A stretch of 64,000 nucleotides of DNA, from the NCBI GenBank assembly GCA_035041965.1, contig JAPYMA010000651.1, positions 1 to 64,000 of the forward strand. The letters are read 5' to 3'. Position numbers and translations under genes: made by a program. Of this stretch, positions 23,301-36,300 are shown in pieces. This stretch comes from Anisakis pegreffii. Taxonomy: Eukaryota; Nematoda; Chromadorea; Rhabditida; Anisakidae. The notes beneath the pieces are model-generated. The model was not told where the DNA came from. It searched no databases and worked only from the letters and a program-made list of their open reading frames with translations. Positions within the stretch are counted from its first letter, which is position 1; every line of letters starts with the position of its first letter.

Positions 23301-26250
23301 GTATGGAAAAACTGGAATTTCCCCATCACCAATCCAGCTATTCAAACAAGGATAATAACTCTTGTCTTCTTCAGTACCCATGAGCCTGAATGGCTGGTTG
23401 CCTCAATATAACGAATTGACAAAGAGACAAATGAGTCTTTCAGCTTTCAACGATAAACGACAAAGCGAATTAACATGAATAATCGATCATATAGTCCGCT
23501 GCTGTGTTCATCAATCATCAACGTATCATTCATTAGCATCCGTATCACTCGTGGGATTTTCATATCCAATAATTCCTCAGAATAAACAAAAGTTAATTTG
23601 CATTAAATTCATTCATTTCGTTCCAGTCATTAAGCTTATAAAACACTTCATCGCATCCTTTTCTTTACGTTCGAAGAGCGTTTTCTGCGAACGCTCTCTT
23701 TCAAATCTCTATTGCATACACAGAACTCAACATTCGATATGACCATTATCTTGAGCTCATTTGCAGGCATCTGTCAAAATTTTCCTTCGGTGTACCATAT
23801 GTAAATGAGATCTTAACTTCTGATCATTGAAGTGGAGTGTATGTTGAAACAAACTGGACGGTTTCATTCGAGCGCTATCTCCTTCCGCATCCCCTCTGAA
23901 AGCTCAATTGAATCCTCCCTTTAGGCATTCAAAAGATTGATAGATGAATAACTAAGTTTTACACCGTTCGTACAGTCTTCACTGTAGTTTTTTGCGACAC
24001 TGCACTGTCTATTAGACATGCATCTTCCCTGACAAAAAAAAGTCCTTTTAGGCCACTGTTAGCTAGGCTGCTACAGCAAGATCTTTTCACACTGTTCATG
24101 TGGTACGCATTGATTGTGTTTGCATTCTGAGGTTTAAAAACCATTCGCTTTGCGATAATCTTTAGCCATCTGTCAGTATTGTTTACGTCTATGCAAACGA
24201 AAACAATTATTGAGTAGTATCTATTTCAAAATACGAGATGATTAATAGTGTTTGAAAAGTGACCTTTTCTGCTCTTAAATCTGAGAATGTGCAGCAGCAG
24301 CAGCAGCACAGTAGATGCATAACACTCGGAAGAACTTACGAGACTAAATCTTGCGTTCGATTCTTCTTTTTTTTTGTTGTCATTGACTGATTTCTAACGA
24401 GACAAGCGAGTGGAATTGTTGTTCATTTTGGGTGGAACTAAGAGATCATTTGTTTCATCTGCATTTTTGAAAGGTTTTCACATAAGTTCTCATCACTGCA
24501 TGCGTTTCTTGTTAAGTCATGGATGCTTCTTCATGTATCCTAACTCAACTCTATTGCCTTATATTTGAACATTTCCAAGTATTGCTCGTTCTTTATGTTG
24601 TTCACCCACACAAACTTAATGTTACAAACTCCCAGTTGCATTATTTGACTTCAGATTTATCCAGGTGTAACTAAAATAATTCGATGCTCATTTTGACGTT
24701 GCACTGTACAAATCCCGAATCATTGAAAAATCACTAGATAAATTCTCAGAGTCGCCCTTTAACATCGTTATGTTGACCTGATCAATGAAAGTTTAACAGA
24801 TGGTATTCAAATCACTCAGATCATGATCTACTTCTTCTTCCCATTGATTATATTCCTATCGTTAAAGTAACTCGATTAGTGTTGCTTTCTTAGTTTAAAA
24901 CTTTTGCTATAATTTGAACTTTTTAATTATCATATCAAGTAGATGGGATGAGGTCCACAGGCTGAGAAATTCGTTCAATATTTTCCGCAAAAATTGCAAT
25001 TTGAATCGAATCAATTGAATACTTTTCAAGAAAGTAGTTACCAAACCTCTACTTTCATGAAACAAATGCCTTCAATGTCCACCAACCATGAGCGAATAAA
25101 TGATTTCAATGAGTCGTGAATGAGATTGATCGGAACTCAATCCCATTAAGCGATAATGAATAATGAACGAAATGCGGAATTATTCTTTTCAATAAGAATT
25201 CTCTGTTGAACACTATATATCAATTCATTTCAGTCTCATCTAAGGGAAAGCCCGCTGATGAGCAAATAACTCATTAATATAGAGTAATCTAATTGCATGT
25301 TCGCTTTTAAACAAACCTCCACAAATTTCAATTGACATTTTGCTCTGAACTAGCATTTCCTCTATTTGAATATTCGAAAAAATCACATGTTTGCTTGAAA
25401 ATTGCTTGCGATTTCCTGATACATTCAAACTATTGTTCACTTTTTCCGTAATCTTATACATCCAAATTAAGTGGTGTTTGACTGGGCACACATGAAATTG
25501 TTCGGTCGAAAAATTGCGAACATTCATTATGAGTTGATGACGTTGCGGCTAGTAGAAATCGAATTGATAGATTATATTTTGTTGTATTCCTTTAAAAAAT
25601 GAAATTGCTCATTTTTCACTGCTCATTTTTCGAATGAATTTATCAGAAAGATATTTCGAGAAGAGTTGTTGATTTGTGAATGCTCAATGAATGTGATGCA
25701 TGCGCGATCTCGCTTTCATTCATTTGTCTCCTATGAAGGCAACCCACTCGATCATTTACTCTATTCACCGTTAACATATTTGCATTTCTTAATTGACACC
25801 TATCTGTCTCATCAATTTTACAACCTCATCAAACTGGCCAATTTTCATTGCTTCCTTCTTGCAACATTCGTCCTCCCTTCAAACGCATCTTCCTTTTACT
25901 TCCATTCGAAACGCAGCAATTCTAATAAACGTACACCACATTGAGCAGTCTTTTATCAAAACACGAATTAATAAACAGAAGTTAAGTCCGATAGAGCGTA
26001 AATTATATAGTGGGAGTGAGCGAGTCATTGAGATTTTGCAATGTTTCGAATCATTAGCAGTTAATCATCGCTGCTTTCTTCACATTCGGTTGGCTAACAA
26101 CAAAGAAGTCTTCATGCTTGTTTGCACACCTCGATTTTCACTCTCATTATGATCATTACTTTATTATGATAAATTTGAGTAGTAACAACATTGAAAATTT
26201 GCAATTGTCTTCTCATTTCTCAATAGTATACTTCATTGGAGCTTTTTCAT
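20350..26250. other. Gene-poor interval with unassigned ORFs
   Basis: No gene model could be closed. Worth noting are an open plus-strand stretch 20962-21206, a minus-strand frame 21504-21319 ending at a gtaggt-type donor and containing SLEFIALSNGHIDADLIGHQ, and a 110-codon minus-strand ORF 23381-23049 from an ATG. Each has plausible composition, none has linked exons. A GCA repeat lies at 24291-24308. Confidence 0.3.
24291..24308. repeat. GCA trinucleotide microsatellite
   Basis: Six GCA units in succession in otherwise non-repetitive DNA. Confidence 0.85.
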
Positions 26251-26379
26251 AACCTCTTCGTCTACCGTTTCTTTTTTTCATTTTATCGTAGAGAATCATT
26301 CGTATCAAGTTTGAGGTCGTCCGATGAAATGCAGCGGTTAGTCTTTCTTCTTCGGCTCCCTGAAACTACTATTAGGATC

Positions 26380-26758
26380 ATGAAATTGGGATTGTTGGAA
26401 GCTTTAATTTTCAGTTCTGCTCATAGCTCTTTTAGTCTGATTTTCAGTACTTCTGTAGCATTAGAAGCTCCAATCGGTGCTTCATTTCATGGTGAGTAGT
26501 ATTATTAGATATTAATATTTCATCAGAATACGCCTTCCACTGTTATTCAAAATCGTTATGAGTCGGATTTTCACTTCAGGTTTTAATACATCGTTGATGC
26601 ATCTGTTAATATATTCGTCAATTTCCTCCAATACTGTAAGCTGCTTAAGGGACGTATTGATTCAATAGCGCGCTTCAATATTTGACCAGTTGCAGAGATC
26701 AACAGATCACAAGAAGCTGATTGCTTGCGAGCTCACATTTTCGATCAAAATTCGCTAA
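26380..26758 (+). CDS. Candidate three-exon gene for a small, possibly secreted protein
   Basis: Exons 26380-26491, 26580-26635 and 26696-26758 join in phase with gtgagt/ttcag and gtaagc/tgcag borders and introns of 88 and 60 bases. The 76-residue product begins MKLGLLEALIFSSAHSSFSL, resembling a signal peptide, and ends in LIACELTFSIKIR. An in-frame ATG upstream at about 26328 would add 17 residues. There is no recognisable family, and the exons are short enough that chance agreement is possible. Confidence 0.33.
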
Positions 26759-27336
26759 AGTCGAAGGTGGAACCAATGTACATGTCTATGTTGAATGAAC
26801 AATGTTTTGTATTGGACATTTTTTGTGCTACTAATGAATTCAGTAGCATATTGCATTGAAACAGATTCACTCGATTGATAAAAATCGCTGAGGATCTTGC
26901 AACTGTTGAGCTTTGAAAAGCATATTGCTATGAGTAGAAGAGCATCTTTTCGCGCTGCCTGCAGAATGGTAATCAATCAAAGCAAAAATCTGAAATTACA
27001 TCTATTCACTTGTCAGGTGCTGCTTTATTTTCGGAAGCACATCGTTCACCGGATAACAAATCGCCACTTCTCACTATTTGAACGTTAGTCACTACCGCAT
27101 GCCAATCATCTCAAAATGATTAGTGATTTGAAAATTGTTCAAATGTTCTATAAAATTCTATCTGCGTGCACCAAATCGCCTCTGTTTTGAAATGTGTACG
27201 TGTATTGGAACTTTTCGATGCGGGGAAGACGAATCGTGAATAGCTCACATAAAGTTTAAAAACATAGTACTCGTAACAACAATAACAACAATGTTCTTAG
27301 CAGCAATAATTTTGGTTAATATGTGACTAAAGACAT

Positions 27337-27378
27337 GATGTGATATAGATGATGTGATATAAATGACGTGATATAGAC
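27337..27378. repeat. 14-bp tandem repeat, three copies
   Basis: Three units close to GATGTGATATAGAT in direct succession. Confidence 0.75.
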
Positions 27379-30300
27379 ATTTAAAGGAATGGAAATTCTC
27401 AGTATTAAATAATAATCATGAATCAATTAAAATTTATGATAATATTACGACACAGAAGCATTCGTGAGATAGTCGTGAAGAAGACTATTCGTGACAGCCT
27501 CGATTCGACTTTTTGTGTTACTTTTTTGAAAATTCTAAATACCAGTATATCTTATAATCATTATTCTCTGAATGCTCATAATAGCAACGAATTGAAGCTG
27601 GATATTTAATCTGAACACACTTACTACTAAGCGCTTGATTGCTGACCGATGCAGGTGTTTATAAGTAATCGGACGAGTTTAGTTTGAACAAAGCGAATGG
27701 CAATGCATGCGATCAGTTATGAGCCATTTGCGTCAATAAGATATTTATCTCTCTCGCACCTGTTCCGTAGTAATGAGTACCACGAAAGTACTTCTTAAAC
27801 GTAGTGATTATTGGACTAGCCCGCGCCATCGTTGTGTTTCACTTTTCAAATCTTCGTTATAAATTGATACAGTACACGCTTTCTTTCAATTCAGTTTACA
27901 TAAAGTTCATTCTGACCTTAGCTGACAACCATTCAAACAGTCACGCCATGATTTTCCAGCTAAACGATGGAATACACAATGGAAAAAAGCCTGAATGTGT
28001 CGTATTCTGTAAAAACTAACGATAACTTCAATTTGAATTTATCCAATGCACGCACATTAGTGTGACGTGTGGTTGAAAAGAGGTTGTTGTTTGGGTGAAA
28101 ATCACATTTATTTAAATAAAAACTAAACAGAACGGAAATAAACGTGATCAATTCTACAGAAATAATTCATTCTTTTTTTCGATGAAACCATTATTGTTTT
28201 TTTACGTGACAACTTTTCTTATGGTTTTCGAATTCTTATTCTCATCCATTCTATCCAATGCCGTCTTCTTTTGATTGAGTTATTCAGAATCTCTAACACT
28301 GCACAATGTTTAATCCATAAATTTAAGCCATAAAAGCATCGAACTTAAATCAGCCACCATTTGCTCTATCTACTGCCAAGCATCACCCAACTTCATACCT
28401 TAATCAAAGACTTTGACGTTGCCCCATTTGGTTTGCATAATTCTCCGTCACTTTTGATCGTATAATCAATCTAACGTCATCGTTTTTTCGACTGAATCAT
28501 TTCAAAACTCAAGTAATACTCATCTCGAATAATACTCTTCAGACTTGGCCAAATCAATCATCTCGACTTACAAGCTGATTAACTCAAGAAAGAGCCGCAT
28601 TGAGGTGATCCTCTACTATCAGCTAGAGCCATATCCATCAGCCATCATTGAACGTTTAATTCATGGATTCAAAAGCTGAAAGGAACTCTTATGAATACAC
28701 AGACACTCCTTCGCATTGAAATATGCTCTGAAGAGGATTGAATTCTCACAGACGAACAAAAACTATTGCCGTAGGCTTTAATTATCTACGCACTCAGCAG
28801 GCGTTTAACATTTTAATATCCATAACAGATCAAATGGTTTTAATGAATACTTAGCAACTTAACCAACACAACGTTCCATCTTTCAGCTGTAAGATGACAT
28901 GTGAATATCCGTCGAAGAATAAATCCTTCTACTCATCCTATATCCTTTTACTCATCCTAGTGAATCTTAGTTCCTTCCGTTTCATACCTTTTACCACTAG
29001 CAAAACAGCAAATTCTTCTCAGAACATAAATAGAAACCATTTCTCACACATTTTACCACTCATTCAAAATACTTACGCTCCATTAACTTCAAATTTAACA
29101 TTCATCCAAATTTCTCCATACTCAATCACAAATAATATAATTGAGTTGTTTAATTTGAAGGAGTATTTAAGTGAGTATTTGATCAAAGATTATTCATTCA
29201 TTTACTCAGACATAGCGTACGCACTTCTAATCCAAAAAAAATTAAAAATTCTCGTCTCGACTCTCTTCCTCTCACTACTTTCGTTCCATTTTTCTCATCA
29301 TCATTAAACTTATTGATGATTCGTCTTCACTGAATTTGGTGCGATGTACGTGCATAAGCTACTCCTCATTTGATTGCATTCAGTCTTCATTTGATAACTT
29401 TACTAGTTATTCGTTTTTTGGGCTCGTAAACTTGCTCCGCTATGAACTCGGCATCAAAATTTGCAAAACTGACCAAATCAGTTCAATTCCACATATCAGT
29501 TAACTTCAAATCCAAAGCCGAATAGCGCTCATCATTTCGATGTGAGCGTCATCAAGGCGACCTTAATTCCAATGTTAATAGTCTAATCTTATTGCTAATT
29601 TATAAAATAATTGTTTCGATCACTCATCAATCCAGCCATATCCAACATATAAAATCATTTCCATATGGATATTGTTTTTTCAGTTGTGGCGTTGTTTCAG
29701 AAAAAGATTATACAACGTATTCTGCTTAATCCTTATCGCATAATCCAACCACCTATTGAAATCATTTCCTTTGATCCACCTTCCATTTTTAGTGAAAAAT
29801 TGTTTGTAGTTGTTCGAGTAGCTTTACTGGTTACTCGTTTTAAATGCTCGTAATCTCGAAATGAAATTTGCCGCTGAAATTGGCGAATTTCATAAAAACA
29901 ATTGTACTTGATCAGCCAGCAGATAACTATCCAGTGAAGATGTCCTACAGTTTGCGGGGATTTTCTTTTGGGTGACTGATCATTTAGAAATTTTATAGTA
30001 GAATTTTGCTGGCGATTTCGGTGTAAAATTTTGTGGCTGGAGCAGTTTCTGAATAATCCGATTAGTGACCTGTGTAACATTCTCGCCTACATGTCTTTGG
30101 TTAACTAAATTTACTGAAAGAGACGGATTTTAGACAACAAATGCAAAACATTAAACTTATAAAATAGCGATCATGTGGTCACTCGAATATGTGTTCTGAT
30201 AGCCAAAAATAGTTCATGTCAAATAAAGTGGCAGAATTTTTGAGTGAAGCACTTAAATTTGAAGTGAAAAAAACAGCTTTTTGAACAGCCAAAACGATCA

Positions 30301-32498
30301 CATCTATCTGTGTGTCGTCGTTATAAGATTCAAAGTAAAAAAGGAAACAACACCTCAAAAAAATGATTGCACTCTTTAAGCTGTAGTCATGAAATGAGTG
30401 AGGATGGGAGAGTTGTCACAAGAAGAACCATCCTCCACCTCAATGAGTCGTCACTAAACGAAGTATCAAACATGCCATTATGAATCCAACATTATACAAG
30501 CAAGTATTACACTACCAGTAACATCATTTCGTCTGCTCTCTTGAGTTTATTGCTTTGAAATTTCCACTGTTTGCAGTTGCTTGCAATCTCGACCTTTAAC
30601 TCTCTGTTCAGTCATTTCGAACTTTTTTAGATTTTAGATTGCGCGATCTATAAATTACCTTTTGAATGTTACCGTTTCTTGATGCTTTAGCACTAGCAAT
30701 CCATCAAATAGCAGTACCTTTAATGATACAGTTACCCGATTTGATGGTCGCCAATTGCATGCCAAATATCAGTTATAAATCCAAGCAAGCAAACGATCAA
30801 GCAAAATGAATCGACCAACAAAACATCATGAGATATTTTGTTTTGGTTCTCATTCGTTTGACTCCCGCTGCTCATACACACTTATTCGCTTAGACCACTC
30901 CCAATACACGTTAACCGATAATCGCCTAGTTTTAACATTACTTTCATTCCGTTGCACTATTGTTTCTGCAGCATCACTTCAATGTGTTAATTCAGAAGTT
31001 ATATTCTTCATTCGCTAATACATTCAAAAACAGCTATATAACAGCCTCTTAATATCCTCATCATAATTTTAACATTAACATCAGTCGAATAACATCTGCT
31101 TTCGTTCAGCTCACTCTCGATTCTTATTGCTAGTTGTAATGATATATTATTGGAACGTTCAGAAGATGTCTCGTATTTCGTATTTTCCAATGTTGTCGAT
31201 TCTTTCAAACGAACTGCTCATTATGATCAATTTTTCTCCATTTTCATCTATTGATCATGAACAATGAAACCAGTCATTAACTGTTAATAGTAGGTAATCT
31301 CAATTCGTAATGAATGTCTCTGAAAAACAGCTCTTGGATTAGATGTTAAAGAATGCTCCATTCGGACTTGTTTATCACTGCTTCATTCTCAAGCGCATTT
31401 TATCCTCAATCTTCAAAGTCAGCTGAATGCCAAGAGCAGCTAAGAGACTGTGTGAAGCATGCTGCTGTCTAGGGGTTCAAACGATTACTCTAAATAAGTT
31501 GTTCTTATTGTACTTCAGTCCATCTTATAATGTGCGCATGCTCATGTGAACCTGTGGATATTCTTAAAAATAATTGCCGTGTTCTAACAAACAAATTCAA
31601 GCCGTTCAAAGCATCAGTTTCAATCCAATTCACGATTTTCTGGTTATAATTCACAATATCCATTCGTTTTTGTCAGTCGGGCTGCAAACAAAACCGCTGC
31701 TATCTGACGGAGGAATTCGAAAATATTTCATCGAAAAAATTTAGCAACATGCTGGTTGAAAGGAAAACGGTGAATTTTTTCCATTTCAGACTAATCTTGA
31801 TAATCATTAATCGTGTACAATGAAGTTGAAAGCGATTGGAATATAATGTTGAAAGTTCTGGAAGTGTATAAATTGTACGTAATATAAACATTGTTCCGAT
31901 GAAAAACATTGTGCAAACACGAGTATATTTTGTTTTCTCGTAGTTGCATTCTCATAAAACATCTGTATATATTTCAAGATCAATACAAATGAAATGTCGT
32001 TAGCCGATCGTTGAGGAATATCTCTGAGAATTGCATTTAGTATAAGCGATAATTTTGTGTTTATGATGAGCAGGTGTTGTTTATAGTGTTCAAAAATAAT
32101 CTAGAAATCCCCATCGAGAATTGATATATTCATCACATTCTCTGATACATTTTATTGTGAAAATTTATGGGTTGGAACGAGATGATTCCATTTCGAAAAT
32201 TTATTAACGGATACGAAAAATGAAGAAGAAAAACATGAATGATACGGTGGTAATCACAATAACATTAAGGCAATTCCCATTCTTGACTTGAATGCGAATT
32301 CACTTATGCGCTCCTATCAAATGATCCTCACAGATCAATCAAACACACCGAATAATGACAGCAATAATAGCAGCACAACAACAAGCAGAAACCAACCATA
32401 TCAATAAAGTTTTATGCATGCATGAATGCATGTGTCAGCCCCTTCATCAGTTCCATGCTCAGTTCGTGAGTGTAACGGGCTTACGAGCATACGATAGG

Positions 32499-32516
32499 TT
32501 GCTGCTGCTGCTGTTG
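32499..32516. repeat. CTG/TTG trinucleotide microsatellite
   Basis: TGCTGCTGCTGCTGTTGTTG-type tract. In the plus-strand ORF at 32355-32627 it encodes a Leu run. Confidence 0.7.
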
Positions 32517-33381
32517 TTGCCGCTACAATTGGCTTGCAGAGTTGATTTAATTAATGCCCTTCATATAACAATTGAAAAACGACAAAATCAACTTTTTCAG
32601 CGACTTAAATTCTGTGAAGCAATTTGAATTCATAAATGCTGGAACGCTAAGCTCCGCTCACCTAAACTCGTCTCTGTTATGTTTGAATTCAATCACATTC
32701 TATTCATTCATTTATGTCTTACTCGTTCGTGCATGCATACATTCGTGCGCATGCTGTGAGCGTTTGTTTTTGTACTCCATAGCATTCATGAGAAGTTTAT
32801 CGTATTCCTCAAAGTATCCACAGCTTATGATTTAGCTGCAAATTTATAACTGATTTATAACGATTTATAAATGATTTATAACTGCAGAATAATATGTTCA
32901 AATCGTCTTTGATATTGCTTTATCAATCCAGATTCATCAAAACTTTCCTTGCGAACATTGCTGACTCGAAGTCTTGTTGAAATGATTATGTAGATTTTGC
33001 ACTGAACGTAATGCTAAATTTATGTAGCTTCAAGTAAACTTTGTCATTTGAAAGAGGAATTTCGATGTTTTATCGCACCTCGAAACGAATATTTTTCATT
33101 TCAAGTCGATAGACTAATCAGAGGCTTATCTTTCGTTCTGGTCCCGTTTGAATCATAAACGGATATCACTGTTCAGTGCTGTCGTTTGTGAGAGTGGAAT
33201 GATGTGCTCGATTTTTCTTCGCAACGATACTGTTATTTTCGTAACAATATTTTTACAGTTCGATTGAAATTGGTTGATGCTGATACGAGTGATAATTGTT
33301 GATAAGAAGATTCATCATGGTGGTATGATGAACGGCATTTGATGTAATCATATAAGAGTTATTGCATGGTTTGACAATGCG

Positions 33382-36300
33382 ATGCGTTTGAATCTGCTCT
33401 GTTTACGTCGTCGACAGCCACAACCACCATCTTCGTTCACCATCACCATATTACTCAACTTAATGCTAATCTCGTCGTCGTCATTTTGGTCAGTCGAATC
33501 GAGTTTCGTTCATAAAATTGGCCTCAAACCATATGGACACTCAACTGATGCATCCAAAAGAATTGACGATACAAACGATCAACGTACCGAATTTGTACGT
33601 ACCTCATGGAGTGAAGCGTCATACACTAAACTGAGAACATTCAGTAAGTGAACTAGGAACATTCTTACCTATTCATATGTCATTTGTATTGATGTAAGAA
33701 TCCCTCAAAACTTTCAACTTTTTCGCGTCACGATGCTCTAAGTCAACTGCTACGTATACGACGAGATCATTTGAAGCTGTTGTGTCCATTTATTACTGTG
33801 CCTTGAGCATTACTCCGTTCACTCTAATTCGTTGTTATTTTGTCTAACGGAAACTGGACATTTTGAGTTTGGTGTTCGAACAGCTTTTGGCAAAATAATG
33901 CTTGCTAACTAAGTTACTACTGCCACTTCGGTTAGTTGATTTACTCACAAGCACTGAAAGTACGTCGTCTGCTTATTTGTTGCTTGTTTTTCATTTCGAG
34001 GATGCTTCGTTTCATTTCATAGAAAATGTCATAAAGGAGCGATTTATTTCCAGCTGACCGCTTCCATCAAATTCCAATTTAATGAAAACGCAATTCTCAG
34101 CTAATTCCATAAACCTATTGATCAGCTAAGGACAAATAGGTGCATTGTTGCTGCATTTCAGATAGAAACGTCGTATGGCGTTTGAGTATTTGTTCAGTGA
34201 TGCGTAGGCATTTTGACGGCTTATAGCTTAAGCTTCATTCTTCCAAGTTCATCGTGCATCTGATGTGTCGTAGACGTTCGCGTTTCACCCTCATCCGCAT
34301 TATTATCACTGATCGTATATATTCATATCGGACAGTGAGAGCATGCAAATGAACATTCTCATCGTCGCTTCAATTGAGTAACTCTCCGTGGTTCTTCTCC
34401 TATCAAAATGCATTTGTGAATTCATTTATCAACTGTCAACATATTTCAATGCATAATTATTCGATCATACGTTAGCGTCGACGCCAAAAGAATTACGACA
34501 GTTGAGTGGAATGAAAAGAAATTGATGCGTACTAGATGCAAATTTGATGCGCTGATGAACAAAGGAAAAACACTTATTGTTAATTCTGATGAAGAAAGAA
34601 TCATAAATAGTAAGCATTGAATGAAAAGAAACCATCGGGCGAGATATTGATAATGCCTAAGAATTATGAATGCCACTTCATGAAGTATTACATAGTGTTT
34701 TACTCTTCAGATCAGTTGTCACCAATTTCCTGTTTGAATGTCATCAGCTTGTTGAGTGATCGAAATCAGATCTGGAATTTTTGCTGCTAACAACTTATAG
34801 ATCAAATTTGCAACTTCAATTGTAAAAACTGAATTGATGTTAGCATTACAGAGTCCTGTACCAAGCAGTCATATGTTTTACATTCCTTTAGTACATGTAG
34901 ACTAATAATATTTCAATTTTCGGCTTAGAACCGTTATTGTGATAATGTTTGCTGCCCACCACCCACTATACGGCAAAAATTCCAAGCAACTTGCCGGTGG
35001 AACTGAAAACATCAAAAGAAACCGTCAAAGCTGCAATGGAAGAATTTTTGCCAGACTGCACTTTGGGCGGAAACTTCGTAAGCTATTACGGTTGTATGAG
35101 CATAAACTTAAAATGGCAACTCTTTTAGCCGTCAGTCAGTGAGCATGCAATAGATCGCATGAACAAAACTTGAGCAAAAAAGGCATAATGTGCAAATGAT
35201 GCACCATTTACATCATTCGAATCAATAGAAATGTGCCCAGATCAAGCAGTTGTGCGGATGAATCCCCATGTGGGTCATTTTGAGACTGAGTTGTTAGAGA
35301 CACTCGTCTGTCGATTAGCCACTTTAACGATGCAAACTTATGGCTATTTTAAGCCCTAATCGTCCTATGCACATATCGCCTCATCCAACATCATCGAATT
35401 CAATGCAAACATATAGTGAATGCAAGCACTAATCTGAACTATCTAAACTTTAGTTCAAGTTCAACTGTTTCGAATGTCATTTGGGGCAGCTCAAGTGAGA
35501 AATTGATTAGGGGTTAAGAAACACTCCAATACATAACATAGCACAGTTCGTTAACATTTCTCAATATATGTATATATTTCTCAAAAGGAATCGAGGCACG
35601 AATAAAGAATCAAATATTTCACTAATAATTCTAATCATTTGTTCCTCATATCCACATTATTATCGATTCTATCTTCGAAACAATTTGGTCTTTAACACAA
35701 CATCATATTATTCAAATGTATCTGGTTTTTATAATTAGAAGACTGAAAAATCATTTTCGATCTTTATCACGCCAGAGATTGATTTTCGTTGCATGAATGC
35801 CTCAAAATGCTCACATCTCTATCAAAATGCTATCATTCAAAGTGCTGATATATTTTGAATTGATCACCGTTTAAATCGGTTGGTGGGCACGATTGAGTCA
35901 GCGTGTTTACTTATTGCTTGTTCGCTTTCGATATAATCGAATTCGTGCAATCGTTTAATTCAATTCGACCGCAAACTTATTTCGTTAAACGCAAACCGCA
36001 GTCAGTCCCATATGAAGTACACATGGAACGCATGATTTTCAATTATCAATTTGCATAATGCACGAATAAGAATATGTGTAACCGTTCAAAAGTTATCATC
36101 ATAATCGAAAAATGCGATCAAAATTAAGCAAATTTATGAGCAATCAATAACACGGCAACAAAATTCAACAAGGAACTGAATCTGAATGTGAGTTTAATCT
36201 GTTGATTTTTTTCTGGAGCTAAGCTAGATCCGGTAATCTGCTTTAAATAGAGATCGACTGCCGACTTGGAACGCTGTTGGGTGTCTGTCGAAAACAGCTT

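Larger units (their letters stand above)
26760..33380. other. Gene-poor interval
   Basis: Nothing can be assigned with confidence. The longest frame is a 137-codon plus-strand ORF at 28894-29307; it begins with ATG but is made mostly of Ser, Leu, Ile, Asn and Phe and fits AT-rich chance. A 90-codon ORF at 32355-32627 contains a Leu run encoded by a CTG repeat (32499-32516). A 14-bp tandem repeat lies at 27337-27378. Confidence 0.4.

Noticed and set aside
28894..29307. 137-codon plus-strand ORF with ATG
   Set aside because: Its composition is that of translated AT-rich noise (Ser, Leu, Ile, Phe, Asn), it has no motif, and no splice partner.
32355..32835. Two overlapping plus-strand ORFs of 90 and 87 codons
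   Set aside because: One is partly microsatellite-encoded, the other is hydrophobic noise; no splice structure links either.
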